Source: Alphaproteobacteria bacterium (GTDB lineage: Bacteria; Pseudomonadota; Alphaproteobacteria; Micropepsales; Micropepsaceae). From it: DNA of 14,736 bases. Position numbers and translations under genes: made by a program. Every line of letters starts with the position of its first letter. The first letter of the stretch is position 1. The stretch lies in the NCBI GenBank assembly GCA_003131925.1, contig PKWC01000108.1, positions 5,233-19,968 of the forward strand. Reading direction: 5' to 3'. Of the stretch, positions 6,776-14,332 are shown in pieces. The notes below the pieces were generated by a model. It was not told where the DNA came from. It did no database searches and saw nothing but the letters and a program-made list of their open reading frames with translations.

Positions 6776-8264
6776 CCTGTCCCTCCGCCCATCCGCCTCC
6801 GAGCGCTTTGTAGAGTGCGACGAGATCGGTTGAAATGGCAGCGGTACTCACGGCGAGGGAGAGCTCTGTCTGCTGCGCCGTTCGCTCTGCGTCGAGGACG
6901 TCGAGGAAGGCCGTGACTCCGCTTCGGTAGCGCTGCCGCGCGAGCGCGAGCGCTTCGCGATTCTGCACAAGTGTCGCGGCCAGGGCGGCACGCCGGCTCT
7001 GTTCGCTCTCATAGGCAACAAGGGCGTTTTCAACTTCGTGCAGGGCATTGAGTACGACGCGCGCATAGTCGAGCGCCGCTTCCTTCTCCTTGAGATCGGC
7101 AAGGTGCACCGTCGCGCGCAGGCGGCCGCCTTCGAATATCGGCACTTCGAGGCTGGGTCCGATCGAGTAGAAGCGGCTTGCCCATTGGACGAGATCGGGA
7201 AAGCGCTCGGCCTGTGTTCCGAAGTTCGCGTTGAAGGTGACGTTTGGGAAAAGTGCGGCAACGGCAACGCCGACGCGCGCCGTGGCTGCATGCAGGCGCG
7301 CCTCGGCCGCGCGGATGTCCGGCCTGCGCCGGACGAGATCGCCGGGAAGACCAATCCGCACCTCTGCCGGAATGGGTGGAACGGGCTTCGCCGTCCGCAG
7401 CTCATCCTGCAACGCGCCCGGCTCACGAGCCAGGAGCTGGCTCAGCTGATTGATGTCCGACGAAACGGTCTGTTCGAGCGGCGGCAACAGCGACTCGGTT
7501 TGCCGCACCTGTGCTGCCGCGTTCACCGCATCGAGGTCGGTCGCCAGCCCCGCGGAGCGGCGTTGCCTGGCGAGTTCGAACACGTCGCGCTCAGTTGCGA
7601 GATTGCGATTGGTGATCGCGAACTGCGCCTGGGCGCTGCGGAGGTCGATATAGGCGCGCGCGACTTCGCCCTCGAGCGAGACGAGTGCGTCGTGCGCATC
7701 TTCCTCCGAGGCCTGCGTATCGGCCTGCGCCGCTTCTACGGAGCGCCGCACGCTCCCGAACAAATCCGGCTCCCACGACGCATCGAAGCCAATCTGGTAC
7801 TGATTGTACGGGTTGGGAAAGTTCGGGATGCTGATGGGCAATCCCCCGCCGCCGAGCTTGCCGAACGAGCCGAAGATCGAACCCTGCGCGGTCGTCGTAC
7901 TGATGCGCTGATTGGCATAGGAGGCGTTCCCCGACAGGCTCGGCCATTGATCTGCCGCGGTGATCTCGCGTTGGGCGCGCGCTTCCGCGATGCGCAGGGC
8001 GGCTTCGCGCAGGTCGAGATTCGCCGCCACCGCCCGCGCGATCAGCGATGTCAAAGCGGGATCGTGAAAACTCTCCCACCATGCATCGGTCTGTGGCGTG
8101 GTGGCGCTGACGGAGCTCGCAGCCTTTTCCGCCTGTTTCATCGCCATCGGTGTCCAGCCCGGCGGTACCTCTGCCTTGGGCTGGAGAAAGTCCGGACCGA
8201 CGGTGCAACCCGTCAACAAACCGGCGGCAACCAGGACAGCGGTCTGAGTGTGCCGTTTGCTCAT
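6732..8264 (-). CDS. Outer-membrane efflux lipoprotein (NodT / OprM-like)
   Basis: A 510-residue TolC-superfamily channel that would form the outer-membrane exit duct of the tripartite efflux pump encoded upstream. The N-terminus MSKRHTQTAVLVAAGLLTGC is a lipoprotein signal with lipobox LTGC (Cys20). It is followed by TVGPDFLQP, the family's usual beginning, and two coiled-coil OEP repeats follow. The C-terminal region contains FLDVLDAERTAQQTELSLA and LYKALGGGW. The frame is open upstream; the ATG at 8264 is chosen for the lipoprotein signal and because it forms an ATGA overlap with the stop of the permease gene. It ends 18 codons after GGGW, in the stretch that also holds the start of the hydrolase. 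E. coli YbhG-FSR has no channel gene in its operon and is thought to use TolC, so a dedicated channel here is informative. Confidence 0.93.
   Translation of the reverse strand: MSKRHTQTAVLVAAGLLTGCTVGPDFLQPKAEVPPGWTPMAMKQAEKAASSVSATTPQTDAWWESFHDPALTSLIARAVAANLDLREAALRIAEARAQREITAADQWPSLSGNASYANQRISTTTAQGSIFGSFGKLGGGGLPISIPNFPNPYNQYQIGFDASWEPDLFGSVRRSVEAAQADTQASEEDAHDALVSLEGEVARAYIDLRSAQAQFAITNRNLATERDVFELARQRRSAGLATDLDAVNAAAQVRQTESLLPPLEQTVSSDINQLSQLLAREPGALQDELRTAKPVPPIPAEVRIGLPGDLVRRRPDIRAAEARLHAATARVGVAVAALFPNVTFNANFGTQAERFPDLVQWASRFYSIGPSLEVPIFEGGRLRATVHLADLKEKEAALDYARVVLNALHEVENALVAYESEQSRRAALAATLVQNREALALARQRYRSGVTAFLDVLDAERTAQQTELSLAVSTAAISTDLVALYKALGGGWAEGQDADTHQATRIGPKK
6782..6786 (-). 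promoter_or_regulatory. Shine-Dalgarno of the hydrolase, inside the upstream gene
   Basis: The minus strand reads GGAGG here, six bases before the hydrolase ATG. It lies within the codons for the conserved GGGW-containing end of the outer-membrane channel, so the two genes share sequence. It is the main reason for accepting the 44-bp overlap rather than a later start. Confidence 0.7.
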
Positions 8265-9379
8265 GCGACGCGATGCCGGAACATCCAGGTCGCCGCTCCC
8301 AGCGTCACTGTGGCGATGATCGCCATCGGCCAAAGATTGGGAACCAGCGTGGCGATCCCCACGCCCTCCAGATAGACGCGCTGCGCGATCGTGATTGCGT
8401 AGCGCAGCGGATTGGCGAATGTGAGTATCTGCAGGGGCTCGGGCATATTAGTGATCGGAGTCGTCAATCCGGAGAGCAGCGAGAACGGCATGATCAGCAG
8501 GAAGCTGTAGAGCATCGCCTGCTGCATGGTGGCGGCGATCGAGGAGACGAAGATGCCGATGCCAACCGCCGCCAGAAGAAACAGCACGAGGCCGGCATAG
8601 AGCACGACGAACGAGCCCTGAAAGGGAATCCGGAACCACAGCTGCGCGACCAGGAGAATGTTGGTCGCCTGGATCGTTCCGATGATCATCGACGGCACCG
8701 CCTTGCCGGCCATGATTTCCAAGGGACGGAACGGCGTGACGAGAAGCTGATCGAAAGTGCCCTGCTCGCGTTCGCGCGCGATCGACATCGCCGCCAGCAT
8801 CATGGTCTGAATAAGAGTAATCGTGCCGATGAGGCTCGGGATCATGTTCCAGCGCGTTTCGAGATTGGAATTGAACCAGGCGCGCGAGGCGATATCGATC
8901 GGAGGTCCGGCCTCGCCATGCTGGCCGCGCCAGTCCGCATTGAAGGCGTCCACGATCGCGCCCGCATAGGCCTGCGCCACGCCCGCGGTGTTCGAATTGC
9001 GGCCGTCTGCAATTAGTTGCACGCTCGCCGGCTTACCAAGCAGGAGATCGCGCTCGAAATCCTGCGGCACCTGGATGACCAGAATCGCGTCGCGATTGTC
9101 GATGACGCGGGCAATATCGGCGGCGCGCTGAAGGTCGGCGACACGCTGGAAGACGCGGGAGCCGTCGAAGCGCGCGAGCAGGTCGCGCGAGGCGAAGCTG
9201 TGATCCTGGTCGAGCACGGCATAGGGCACGTTGTTGAGATCGTAGGTGGCCGCGTAGCCGAAGATCAGGCATTGCAGAACCGGCGGCACGACGATGCTCC
9301 AGCGGGCCCGCGGGTCCTTGAGCATCGCAAGGAGTTCCTTGCGGATGAGAGCGGAGATGCGCGCGAGGCTTTCCCACAT
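8261..9379 (-). CDS. ybhR: ABC-2 type efflux permease, second subunit (YbhR-like)
   Basis: A 372-residue ABC-2 family membrane subunit. One membrane segment lies at about 28-43, then a large extracytoplasmic domain (about 45-175), then a cluster of about five membrane segments from 180 to the end. The family signature AREREQGTFDQLLVTPFRP is at 201-219, followed by GKAVPSMIIG. The upstream frame is open, but the N-terminus MWESLARISALIRKEL matches the family, and GAGG (9386-9389), overlapping the stop of the preceding permease, gives a ribosome site, so the ATG at 9379 is chosen. It lies 8 bp after the other permease, and its stop overlaps the next start (ATGA). The two permeases are paralogues and presumably form a heterodimer served by the double ATPase. 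Confidence 0.9.
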   Translation of the reverse strand: MWESLARISALIRKELLAMLKDPRARWSIVVPPVLQCLIFGYAATYDLNNVPYAVLDQDHSFASRDLLARFDGSRVFQRVADLQRAADIARVIDNRDAILVIQVPQDFERDLLLGKPASVQLIADGRNSNTAGVAQAYAGAIVDAFNADWRGQHGEAGPPIDIASRAWFNSNLETRWNMIPSLIGTITLIQTMMLAAMSIAREREQGTFDQLLVTPFRPLEIMAGKAVPSMIIGTIQATNILLVAQLWFRIPFQGSFVVLYAGLVLFLLAAVGIGIFVSSIAATMQQAMLYSFLLIMPFSLLSGLTTPITNMPEPLQILTFANPLRYAITIAQRVYLEGVGIATLVPNLWPMAIIATVTLGAATWMFRHRVA

Positions 9380-9387
9380 GGCGCGCC

Positions 9388-10521
9388 TCAGGCGAGCTTC
9401 TTGCGCGTCACGCGCCGCGACAGCACGAGGAGCACGATGACCATCGCACCCAGGATTGCGGTGTCGGGCAGAACGACGCTCCAGACATTGCCGGCCAGGA
9501 ACACCGTCTGCAGCAGCGCGACGAAATAGCGGGCGGGCAGCACATAGGTGATCGCGCGAACCGCCGCGGGCATGCTCCTGAGGTCGAAGATGAATCCCGA
9601 CAGCATCATCGCCGGAAGAAAGGTCACCACCATGGTGAGCTGGCTCGCCACGAACTGGCTCTTCACGGCGGAGGAGATGAGCAGGCCGATGCCCAGAGCG
9701 ATCATCAGATAGAGCGTCGAGATTCCCGCAAAGAGCCAGATCGACCCGCGGAACGGCACGCCGAACATGAATCGGGAAGCAAGAAAGCACAGGCCGAGGC
9801 CGATCATGCCGAGAAGGAAATAGGGGAGCGTCTTGCCGAGGAGAAATTCGTCGGTCCGCATGGGCGTGACGAACAATGCCTCGAGCGTTCCCCTCTCCCA
9901 CTCCCGCGCGACGACCATCGTGGTGAGAAACGCGCCGATCAGCGTGATCACCAGAACTATCAGGCCTGGCACCAGGAAATAGTGGCTGTCATTGGCCTCG
10001 TTGAACCACAGCCGGCTTACGACGCCGACGGGGCCGCCGGCTACGCTCTCGACTTGCGCCTGTCGCCGCGCCGCCCATTGCGCCATCGCGCCCTGCGCAT
10101 AGGCTTCGATGATCCGCGCTCGGTTCGCGTCGGCACCATGAACGAGAATCTGGACCTGCGCATCTCCCAGGCTGAGGTCCCGGCTGAAATTCGATCGCAG
10201 CCGGACGATTCCGTCCACCTTGCGCTCGAGCATCAGTTTTTCCGCTTCTTTCATCGACGTCATGATGTGCGCGTCGAAATAGGGCGACAGGCGGAAGCCG
10301 GCTGCGGCGTCCGTCGCCAGCGGCGCGGGATTCTCGATCACGACCGCGACCGGCACGTTCTTCACGTCCAGCGAAAGCCCATAACCGAAGAGAAGAATCA
10401 GCACGACCGGCATGACGACGCCGAGTGCGATGCTGCTGGGATCGCGCACGATCTGAAAACTCTCCTTGCGCATCAGCGCCAGAACGCGGCGAAGCTTGGC
10501 CGTGAGATCGTCGCGCGTCAT
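9388..10521 (-). CDS. ybhS: ABC-2 type efflux permease, first subunit (YbhS-like)
   Basis: A 377-residue ABC-2 membrane subunit, equal in length to E. coli YbhS as I recall it. A membrane segment at about 31-49 is followed by an extracytoplasmic domain of about 130 residues and then five or so membrane segments from 183 onward. The signature AREWERGTLEALFVTPMR is at 205-222. Its start overlaps the stop of the ATPase gene by 4 bp (ATGA at 10518-10521), so translation is coupled to it. Likely partner of the downstream permease. The YbhFSR system has been linked in E. coli to drug and cation efflux; the substrate here is unknown. Confidence 0.9.
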   Translation of the reverse strand: MTRDDLTAKLRRVLALMRKESFQIVRDPSSIALGVVMPVVLILLFGYGLSLDVKNVPVAVVIENPAPLATDAAAGFRLSPYFDAHIMTSMKEAEKLMLERKVDGIVRLRSNFSRDLSLGDAQVQILVHGADANRARIIEAYAQGAMAQWAARRQAQVESVAGGPVGVVSRLWFNEANDSHYFLVPGLIVLVITLIGAFLTTMVVAREWERGTLEALFVTPMRTDEFLLGKTLPYFLLGMIGLGLCFLASRFMFGVPFRGSIWLFAGISTLYLMIALGIGLLISSAVKSQFVASQLTMVVTFLPAMMLSGFIFDLRSMPAAVRAITYVLPARYFVALLQTVFLAGNVWSVVLPDTAILGAMVIVLLVLSRRVTRKKLA

Positions 10522-12260
10522 GCGGCGCTCCGTCGCCGCGCGCTGTCCTCATGGCGCGCCTTTTCGACAATGGCGATGAAGGCGTTCTCCATGGTGGCGG
10601 CGCGCCCGGCTTCCGCCGGCACATGGGTTCTGAGATCGGCAGGCGTGCCTTGTGCGAGCACGCGCCCGCCATCGAGAATCGCAACGTGGTCGCAATATTC
10701 CGCCTCTTCCATGAAATGCGTGGTGACGATGATGGTGACGCCCTGCTCGCCGAGTGCGGTTATGCGCCGCCAGAATTCGCGCCGCGCGAGCGGGTCGGTG
10801 CCGCTCGTCGGCTCGTCGAGAAAAAGTATCTCCGGCTCGTGGAGAAGTGCGGCGGCCATCGCCAGCCGCTGCTTGTATCCGCCCGGCAACTCCGCGCTTC
10901 TCAGATCCACATGGGAACCCAACTCGAATTGCTCGAGCGCCCAGCTTGTGCGGCGGCGCCTCGCCTCGCCGCGCAGACCGTAGGCGCTCGCGAAGAAATC
11001 TAGGTTCTCGCGCACCGTCAGATCGCCATAGAGCGAGAATTTCTGCGCCACGTAACCGATGCGCTCACGTGCCGAAGCGCGCGCCGTGCGCAGATCGAGG
11101 CCTGCCACCTTGAGCGTGCCGCTGGTGGCCGGCAGCAATCCGCACAACATGCGGAAGGTCGTCGTCTTTCCCGCGCCGTTCGGCCCTAGCAGACCGAAGA
11201 TTTCTCCGCGCCGGACATCGAAGCTGACATGGTCGACGGCGGTAAAGCTTCCGAACATGCGCACGAGGTCGCGAACCTCCACCGCCTCCGTGGTGTGACC
11301 TTTCAGCGGTCTTTCGAGCGTGAACGACGCGGACCGAACGCTCTCGCGCTTGCGCTGCAGGAGCGTCATGAACCCGTCTTCGAAGCGCGGTTCCACGGCG
11401 GTGGCCTCGACTCCGCGCGGTGCGGAACCCGCGCCTGTAAGGACGAACCGCACGCGCCCCGCGTCGGGGACCGCATCGACGATGTCGGCGCTGTCGAGAA
11501 GCCGCGCCTGGAGTCCACGCGCCGTCTGGCCTTCGGGCGGATCGGCAAGAAACACGCGTCCCTCCGCAAGCGCGCTCACCTCGTGCGGCGCGCCCTGCGC
11601 AAGCACCGTGCCCTCATGCAGCACCACGACGTGGCTGCAGCGCTCGGCTTCGTCGAGATAGGAGGTGCAGAGGATGACCGTCGTCTGCCGGTCGGCGACA
11701 AGTTCGCCGATGATCTCCCACAATTCCTGGCGCGATAGCGGATCGACTCCGGCCGTGGGCTCGTCGAGGAGCAGCATCTCGGGTGAGCGCACCAGCGCGC
11801 AGGCGAGGCCCAGCTTCTGCTTCATGCCGCCGGAGAGCTGGCCGGCGAGTCGCCGCGTGAAGGGGCCGAGCGCCGTCATCTCCATCAGCCGCTTGTATCG
11901 GCCCGGCCGCGTGGCGCGGCTCACGCCATGGAGATCGGCGTAGAGATCGAGGTTCTCCTGAACGGTCAGGTCTTCGTAGAGGCCGAAGCGCTGCGGCATG
12001 TAGCCGACGCGGTTCTGGATTTCCTGCGGCGCGCGCGCGGCGTCGATGCCCAGCACCTCCATCTCGCCCGAATCCGCGGTGAGGAGTCCCGTCGCGAGGC
12101 GAAGAAGCGTAGTCTTGCCGGCGCCGTCGGGACCGACCAGCGCGCTCAGCGATCCCGCTTGCGCACTGAAGGAGACGCCGTCGAGCGCCACCACCGTTTC
12201 TTTCGGCCCGCGCCGGAAGGTCTTGCGGATCGCATCCACGCGGAGCGCGAGCGCGCTCAT
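10518..12260 (-). CDS. ybhF: Double-domain ABC transporter ATPase (YbhF-like)
   Basis: A 580-residue protein with two fused nucleotide-binding domains that powers the two ABC-2 permeases. Domain 1 has Walker A GPDGAGKT (43-50), Q-loop near MPQRFG (88-93), signature LSGGM (142-146) and Walker B MLLLDEP (162-168). Domain 2 has Walker A GPNGAGKT (359-366), signature LPGGY (458-462), Walker B ILFLDEP (478-484) and H-loop TTHF (His515). A linker of about 90 residues (235-325) joins them. In domain 1 the H-loop position is Ser (CTSYLDEAE, Ser200), and in domain 2 the signature Ser is Pro, so one of the two ATP sites is non-canonical. The ATG at 12260 overlaps the stop of the fusion-protein gene (ATGA). 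Length and partners match YbhF rather than the larger RbbA type. Confidence 0.92.
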   Translation of the reverse strand: MSALALRVDAIRKTFRRGPKETVVALDGVSFSAQAGSLSALVGPDGAGKTTLLRLATGLLTADSGEMEVLGIDAARAPQEIQNRVGYMPQRFGLYEDLTVQENLDLYADLHGVSRATRPGRYKRLMEMTALGPFTRRLAGQLSGGMKQKLGLACALVRSPEMLLLDEPTAGVDPLSRQELWEIIGELVADRQTTVILCTSYLDEAERCSHVVVLHEGTVLAQGAPHEVSALAEGRVFLADPPEGQTARGLQARLLDSADIVDAVPDAGRVRFVLTGAGSAPRGVEATAVEPRFEDGFMTLLQRKRESVRSASFTLERPLKGHTTEAVEVRDLVRMFGSFTAVDHVSFDVRRGEIFGLLGPNGAGKTTTFRMLCGLLPATSGTLKVAGLDLRTARASARERIGYVAQKFSLYGDLTVRENLDFFASAYGLRGEARRRRTSWALEQFELGSHVDLRSAELPGGYKQRLAMAAALLHEPEILFLDEPTSGTDPLARREFWRRITALGEQGVTIIVTTHFMEEAEYCDHVAILDGGRVLAQGTPADLRTHVPAEAGRAATMENAFIAIVEKARHEDSARRRSAA

Positions 12261-13129
12261 GGCCGCGAATTCGGCTGTGCCTCGGCGGCGAAGCGCGCCA
12301 GCGACACGTGCGCGGTCGCGGGCATGCCAAGGCGAAGCGCGTCTGCAGGATCCTTCACGAAGACCCGCACCTCGTAGACGAGGCTCGTGCGTAGATCCTC
12401 CGTCTCCACCGATTTCGGCGTGAACTCCGCAGTCGGCGAAATGAACCCGATCCAGCCCGGGAAGCGGTTGCCGGGAAACGCATCCACCGAGATCGTCGCC
12501 GCCATGCCCGGATGCAGTTTTCCCAAATCGGTCTCGGAGACATAGACGCGCACCCATTTGGGATCGGTGAGGGCGAGCGAGAACACGGGCCTGGTCGGCG
12601 ACGCTATCTCGCCCGGCTCCATGATCCGTGTACGGACTGTCGCGTCGGCCGGGGAGACGAGGACCGAATCGGCGAGTTCCTGGCGAAGGAGCGCAAGCTG
12701 GGCGGCATCCGCCTGGCGGCGCGCGCCCTGCGCGTCGAAGGCGGCTTTCGTATTGTCGACGTCCTGGCGGGCGATGCCGCGTCCGCCCGAATTGCGCGAG
12801 AGGGTCAGGTTGCGCTGATATTGATCGCGTGCATTTGCGAGGTTGACGCTGTCGAGCGCCAAATTCGCTTCCGCCTGGGCGACCTGCGGGGCCAGCCGGC
12901 TCGTATCGACGCGCGCGAGGATTTGGCCGCGGTGTACGCGGTCGCCCTCCGTGACGAGCACCCGGAAAATGCGCTCATTGTTGTTGAAGGCGAGATCGAC
13001 CTCTCTGAGATCGACATTGCCGTAGAGGGTCAGCTCCTGCAACGGCCGTTCGCGATGGGTAAACCACCAGACGAAGACGGCCACGGCCGCGAGCACGACC
13101 AATCCTGCGATGCGAATTCCCCACTTCAT
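12257..13129 (-). CDS. ybhG: Efflux membrane-fusion (HlyD-family) protein, YbhG-like
   Basis: A 290-residue periplasmic adaptor that would link the ABC permease pair to the outer-membrane channel. It has an N-terminal signal anchor at about residues 7-24 and no lipobox. Next comes the first half of a lipoyl domain (LTLYGNVDLREVDLAFNN at 33-50, VLVTEGDRVHRGQILARVD at 57-75), a short coiled-coil hairpin at about 82-155, the second lipoyl half (LVSPADATVRTRIMEPGE at 157-174), and a beta-barrel domain to the end (VRVYVSETDLGKLHPGM). The hairpin is short, and the protein is about 40 residues shorter than E. coli YbhG as I recall it. A weak AAGGCGG lies ahead of the ATG. It begins 64 bp after the regulator and overlaps the ATPase start by 4 bp. 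Confidence 0.9.
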   Translation of the reverse strand: MKWGIRIAGLVVLAAVAVFVWWFTHRERPLQELTLYGNVDLREVDLAFNNNERIFRVLVTEGDRVHRGQILARVDTSRLAPQVAQAEANLALDSVNLANARDQYQRNLTLSRNSGGRGIARQDVDNTKAAFDAQGARRQADAAQLALLRQELADSVLVSPADATVRTRIMEPGEIASPTRPVFSLALTDPKWVRVYVSETDLGKLHPGMAATISVDAFPGNRFPGWIGFISPTAEFTPKSVETEDLRTSLVYEVRVFVKDPADALRLGMPATAHVSLARFAAEAQPNSRP

Positions 13130-13193
13130 CGGCCGCCGCCTTGCGGTCGGATGGCTTCTGCACCTGTACCATTCATCATGTCCCTCTTATGCT

Positions 13194-13826
13194 TCATGCG
13201 GCGAGGCCTTTGAGCAGAACGTCGATGTGCGTCTCGATGAAGCCTTCGAGATCGTAGGGAACGGCGTCCTGCGCGGCGAAACTCGAGCGCCAGAAGACCG
13301 CGAAAAGCAGCGGCGCAATGCACAACCGGGCCACGTGCTGCGGCTCCAGTCTGCGGAATTCGCCGCGCGCGACGCCGCGCGTGACGATGGAACTGAGAAG
13401 CGAAAGACCCTTGTCGACCACCTCGGCGCGGTAGAAGCGCAAGAGCTCGGGAAAATTGCCCGCCTCCGCCATGACGATCTTGGGCAGCACGGCGCGGTCG
13501 CTGGTGCGGGCGAAAGTTCCGATGGCGCGCAGAACCAGCCTGAGAAGCTCGGAGGAGCGGCCCTCGAAGCTTCTCGCGTCCGCCATGCGGGCTTCGATCG
13601 CAGCCCCGATCGATTCGCGCACCAGGCTCTTGAACAGGTCCTCCTTGCTTTGGAAGTAAAGATAGACGGTGCCCTTGGTCACCCCGGCCCGCGCCGCGAT
13701 GTCGTCCATTCGGGCCGCCGCAAATCCCCGCGCGGCGAACTCGGCCAGCGCCGCATCGAGAATTTCCTGCGGCCGGGCGTTCTTCCGCCGCCGCCACCTG
13801 GTTTCGATCCCCTGATTCCCCTGCAT
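13194..13826 (-). CDS. TetR-family transcriptional regulator (CecR-like position)
   Basis: A 210-residue one-component repressor. Residues about 17-63 form the TetR DNA-binding domain, with IAARAGVTKGTVYLYFQSKEDLF (43-65) matching the recognition helix and following segment of the family. The remaining 145 residues are the all-helical ligand-binding and dimer domain, whose inducer cannot be predicted. It is the first gene of the efflux operon, in the position of cecR (ybiH) in E. coli, but sequence similarity to CecR itself was not tested. No Shine-Dalgarno precedes the ATG, and the proposed -10 box ends 5 bp before it, so the mRNA may be leaderless. A palindrome in the promoter suggests that it represses itself and the pump. 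Confidence 0.92.
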   Translation of the reverse strand: MQGNQGIETRWRRRKNARPQEILDAALAEFAARGFAAARMDDIAARAGVTKGTVYLYFQSKEDLFKSLVRESIGAAIEARMADARSFEGRSSELLRLVLRAIGTFARTSDRAVLPKIVMAEAGNFPELLRFYRAEVVDKGLSLLSSIVTRGVARGEFRRLEPQHVARLCIAPLLFAVFWRSSFAAQDAVPYDLEGFIETHIDVLLKGLAA

Positions 13827-13831
13827 ACCGA

Positions 13832-13860
13832 ATCGTAACTAACCGATGGGTCATTTACAA
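13832..13860 (-). promoter_or_regulatory. Candidate promoter of the TetR-efflux operon
   Basis: On the minus strand TTGTAA (13855-13860) and TACGAT (13832-13837) are spaced by 17 bp; each matches 4 of 6 consensus bases. The -10 box lies 5 bp before the TetR ATG, which would place transcription start at or next to the initiation codon. The palindrome at 13836-13857 fills the spacer. Confidence 0.45.
13836..13857. promoter_or_regulatory. Likely TetR operator (imperfect palindrome)
   Basis: Half-sites TAACTAACC (13836-13844) and GGTCATTTA (13849-13857) are inverted copies matching at 7 of 9 positions, separated by GATG. The ACC/GGT inner core with an A/T-rich outer part is a common layout for TetR-family operators. 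It occupies the spacer and touches both core promoter boxes of the adjacent TetR gene, so bound repressor would block RNA polymerase. The regulator assignment is inferred from adjacency. Confidence 0.6.
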
Positions 13861-13882
13861 TGCCTCAAAAGCTGCGGCCACT

Positions 13883-14035
13883 CCCCGTCCGGCCCTTCGG
13901 GCCACCCCCCCCCCACGTTGGGGGAGGAAAAAGACGCGCGCATCGCCCGTATCTTTCCTCGCCCTATTTCTCTCCCACCCCTGTTTCTTTCCTCCCCTAC
14001 TTCTGGGGGAGGTGGCCCGAAGGGCCGGAGGGTGG
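13883..14035. repeat. Inverted pair of double-hairpin repeat units
   Basis: The arm at 13883-13930 is the reverse complement of the arm at 13988-14035, with a 17-bp perfect core (TGGCCCGAAGGGCCGGA in the right arm) and a perfect outer block TTTCCTCCCC. They are separated by a 57-bp pyrimidine-rich spacer. Each arm holds two small hairpins: GGCCC-TTC-GGGCC and a C-run/G-run pair. The left copy has a run of ten C (13905-13914) where the right copy implies CCTCCCCC. The layout resembles non-autonomous palindromic elements found between bacterial genes. No terminal target duplication was seen. Confidence 0.75.
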
Positions 14036-14136
14036 CCGCGTTCCATGCGACCGCCCTCACGGCGCGGACTGTTGTCCGCGCATCCAGATGCTGAAGTCCG
14101 GCAGGGGATCGGGATCTCTCGTGTTGGTCCGCCCTT

Positions 14137-14155
14137 CCCCCGGTTGAACCGGGGG
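14137..14155. repeat. Perfect short palindrome
   Basis: CCCCCGGTT and AACCGGGGG flank a single G, giving a 9-bp stem, slightly extendable by GGTCC/GGACC at 14126-14130 and 14154-14158. A run of seven T lies at 14176-14182, 20 bp past the stem, too far for a standard terminator. Confidence 0.6.
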
Positions 14156-14190
14156 ACCAGGCTCAGGGCGAGGTGTTTTTTTAATTCCCT

Positions 14191-14213
14191 CATGCTGAGC
14201 CTGTCGAAGCATG
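14191..14213. repeat. Palindromic intergenic repeat with CATGCT/AGCATG ends
   Basis: CATGCT (14191-14196) and AGCATG (14208-14213) enclose GAGCCTGTCGA. The motif GAGCCTGTCGAAGCATG is one I recognise as a frequent intergenic repeat in GC-rich proteobacterial genomes. Its genome copy number cannot be judged from one window. Confidence 0.5.
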
Positions 14214-14332
14214 GGCACCCCTCCGCCTTCGCCGCCTTGCGCGCGGCTTCCTCGCGCTCCGCCGCGGCGAGTCGTTCAAACCGCTCACGCAGCGCCCGTT
14301 TGTAGGGTCCCTTTTTCGGCGCGCGGATTTGT
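14214..14332 (-). pseudogene. Coding-like fragment with a basic/acidic helix, no start of its own
   Basis: Read on the minus strand, this segment encodes a Lys/Arg/Glu/Ala-rich helical stretch (RAPKKGPYKRALRERFERLA, then more Ala/Glu/Arg/Lys residues). It has no start codon with a ribosome site. It lies just downstream of, and one frame away from, the small ORF at 14285-14572, with a repeat copy at the point where the frame changes. Downstream it runs into the palindromic repeat at 14191-14213. I do not recognise a family. It may be the second half of a small gene split by the repeat. Confidence 0.3.

Noticed and set aside
7038..8375. A 445-codon plus-strand open frame opposite the channel gene
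   Set aside because: It is an antisense shadow of a clearly real efflux gene in GC-rich DNA, with no recognisable domain.
9380..9901. N-terminal extension of the downstream permease frame
   Set aside because: It overlaps the other permease gene and has shadow-like composition; the ATG at 9379 has a ribosome site and a family-like N-terminus.
12261..12557. N-terminal extension of the ATPase frame
   Set aside because: It lies inside the fusion-protein gene in another frame and lacks domain features; the ATGA overlap at 12257-12260 gives the natural start.
14137..14182. Intrinsic terminator made of the 9-bp palindrome and the T7 run
   Set aside because: The T-run begins 20 bp after the stem, and no plus-strand gene ends nearby.
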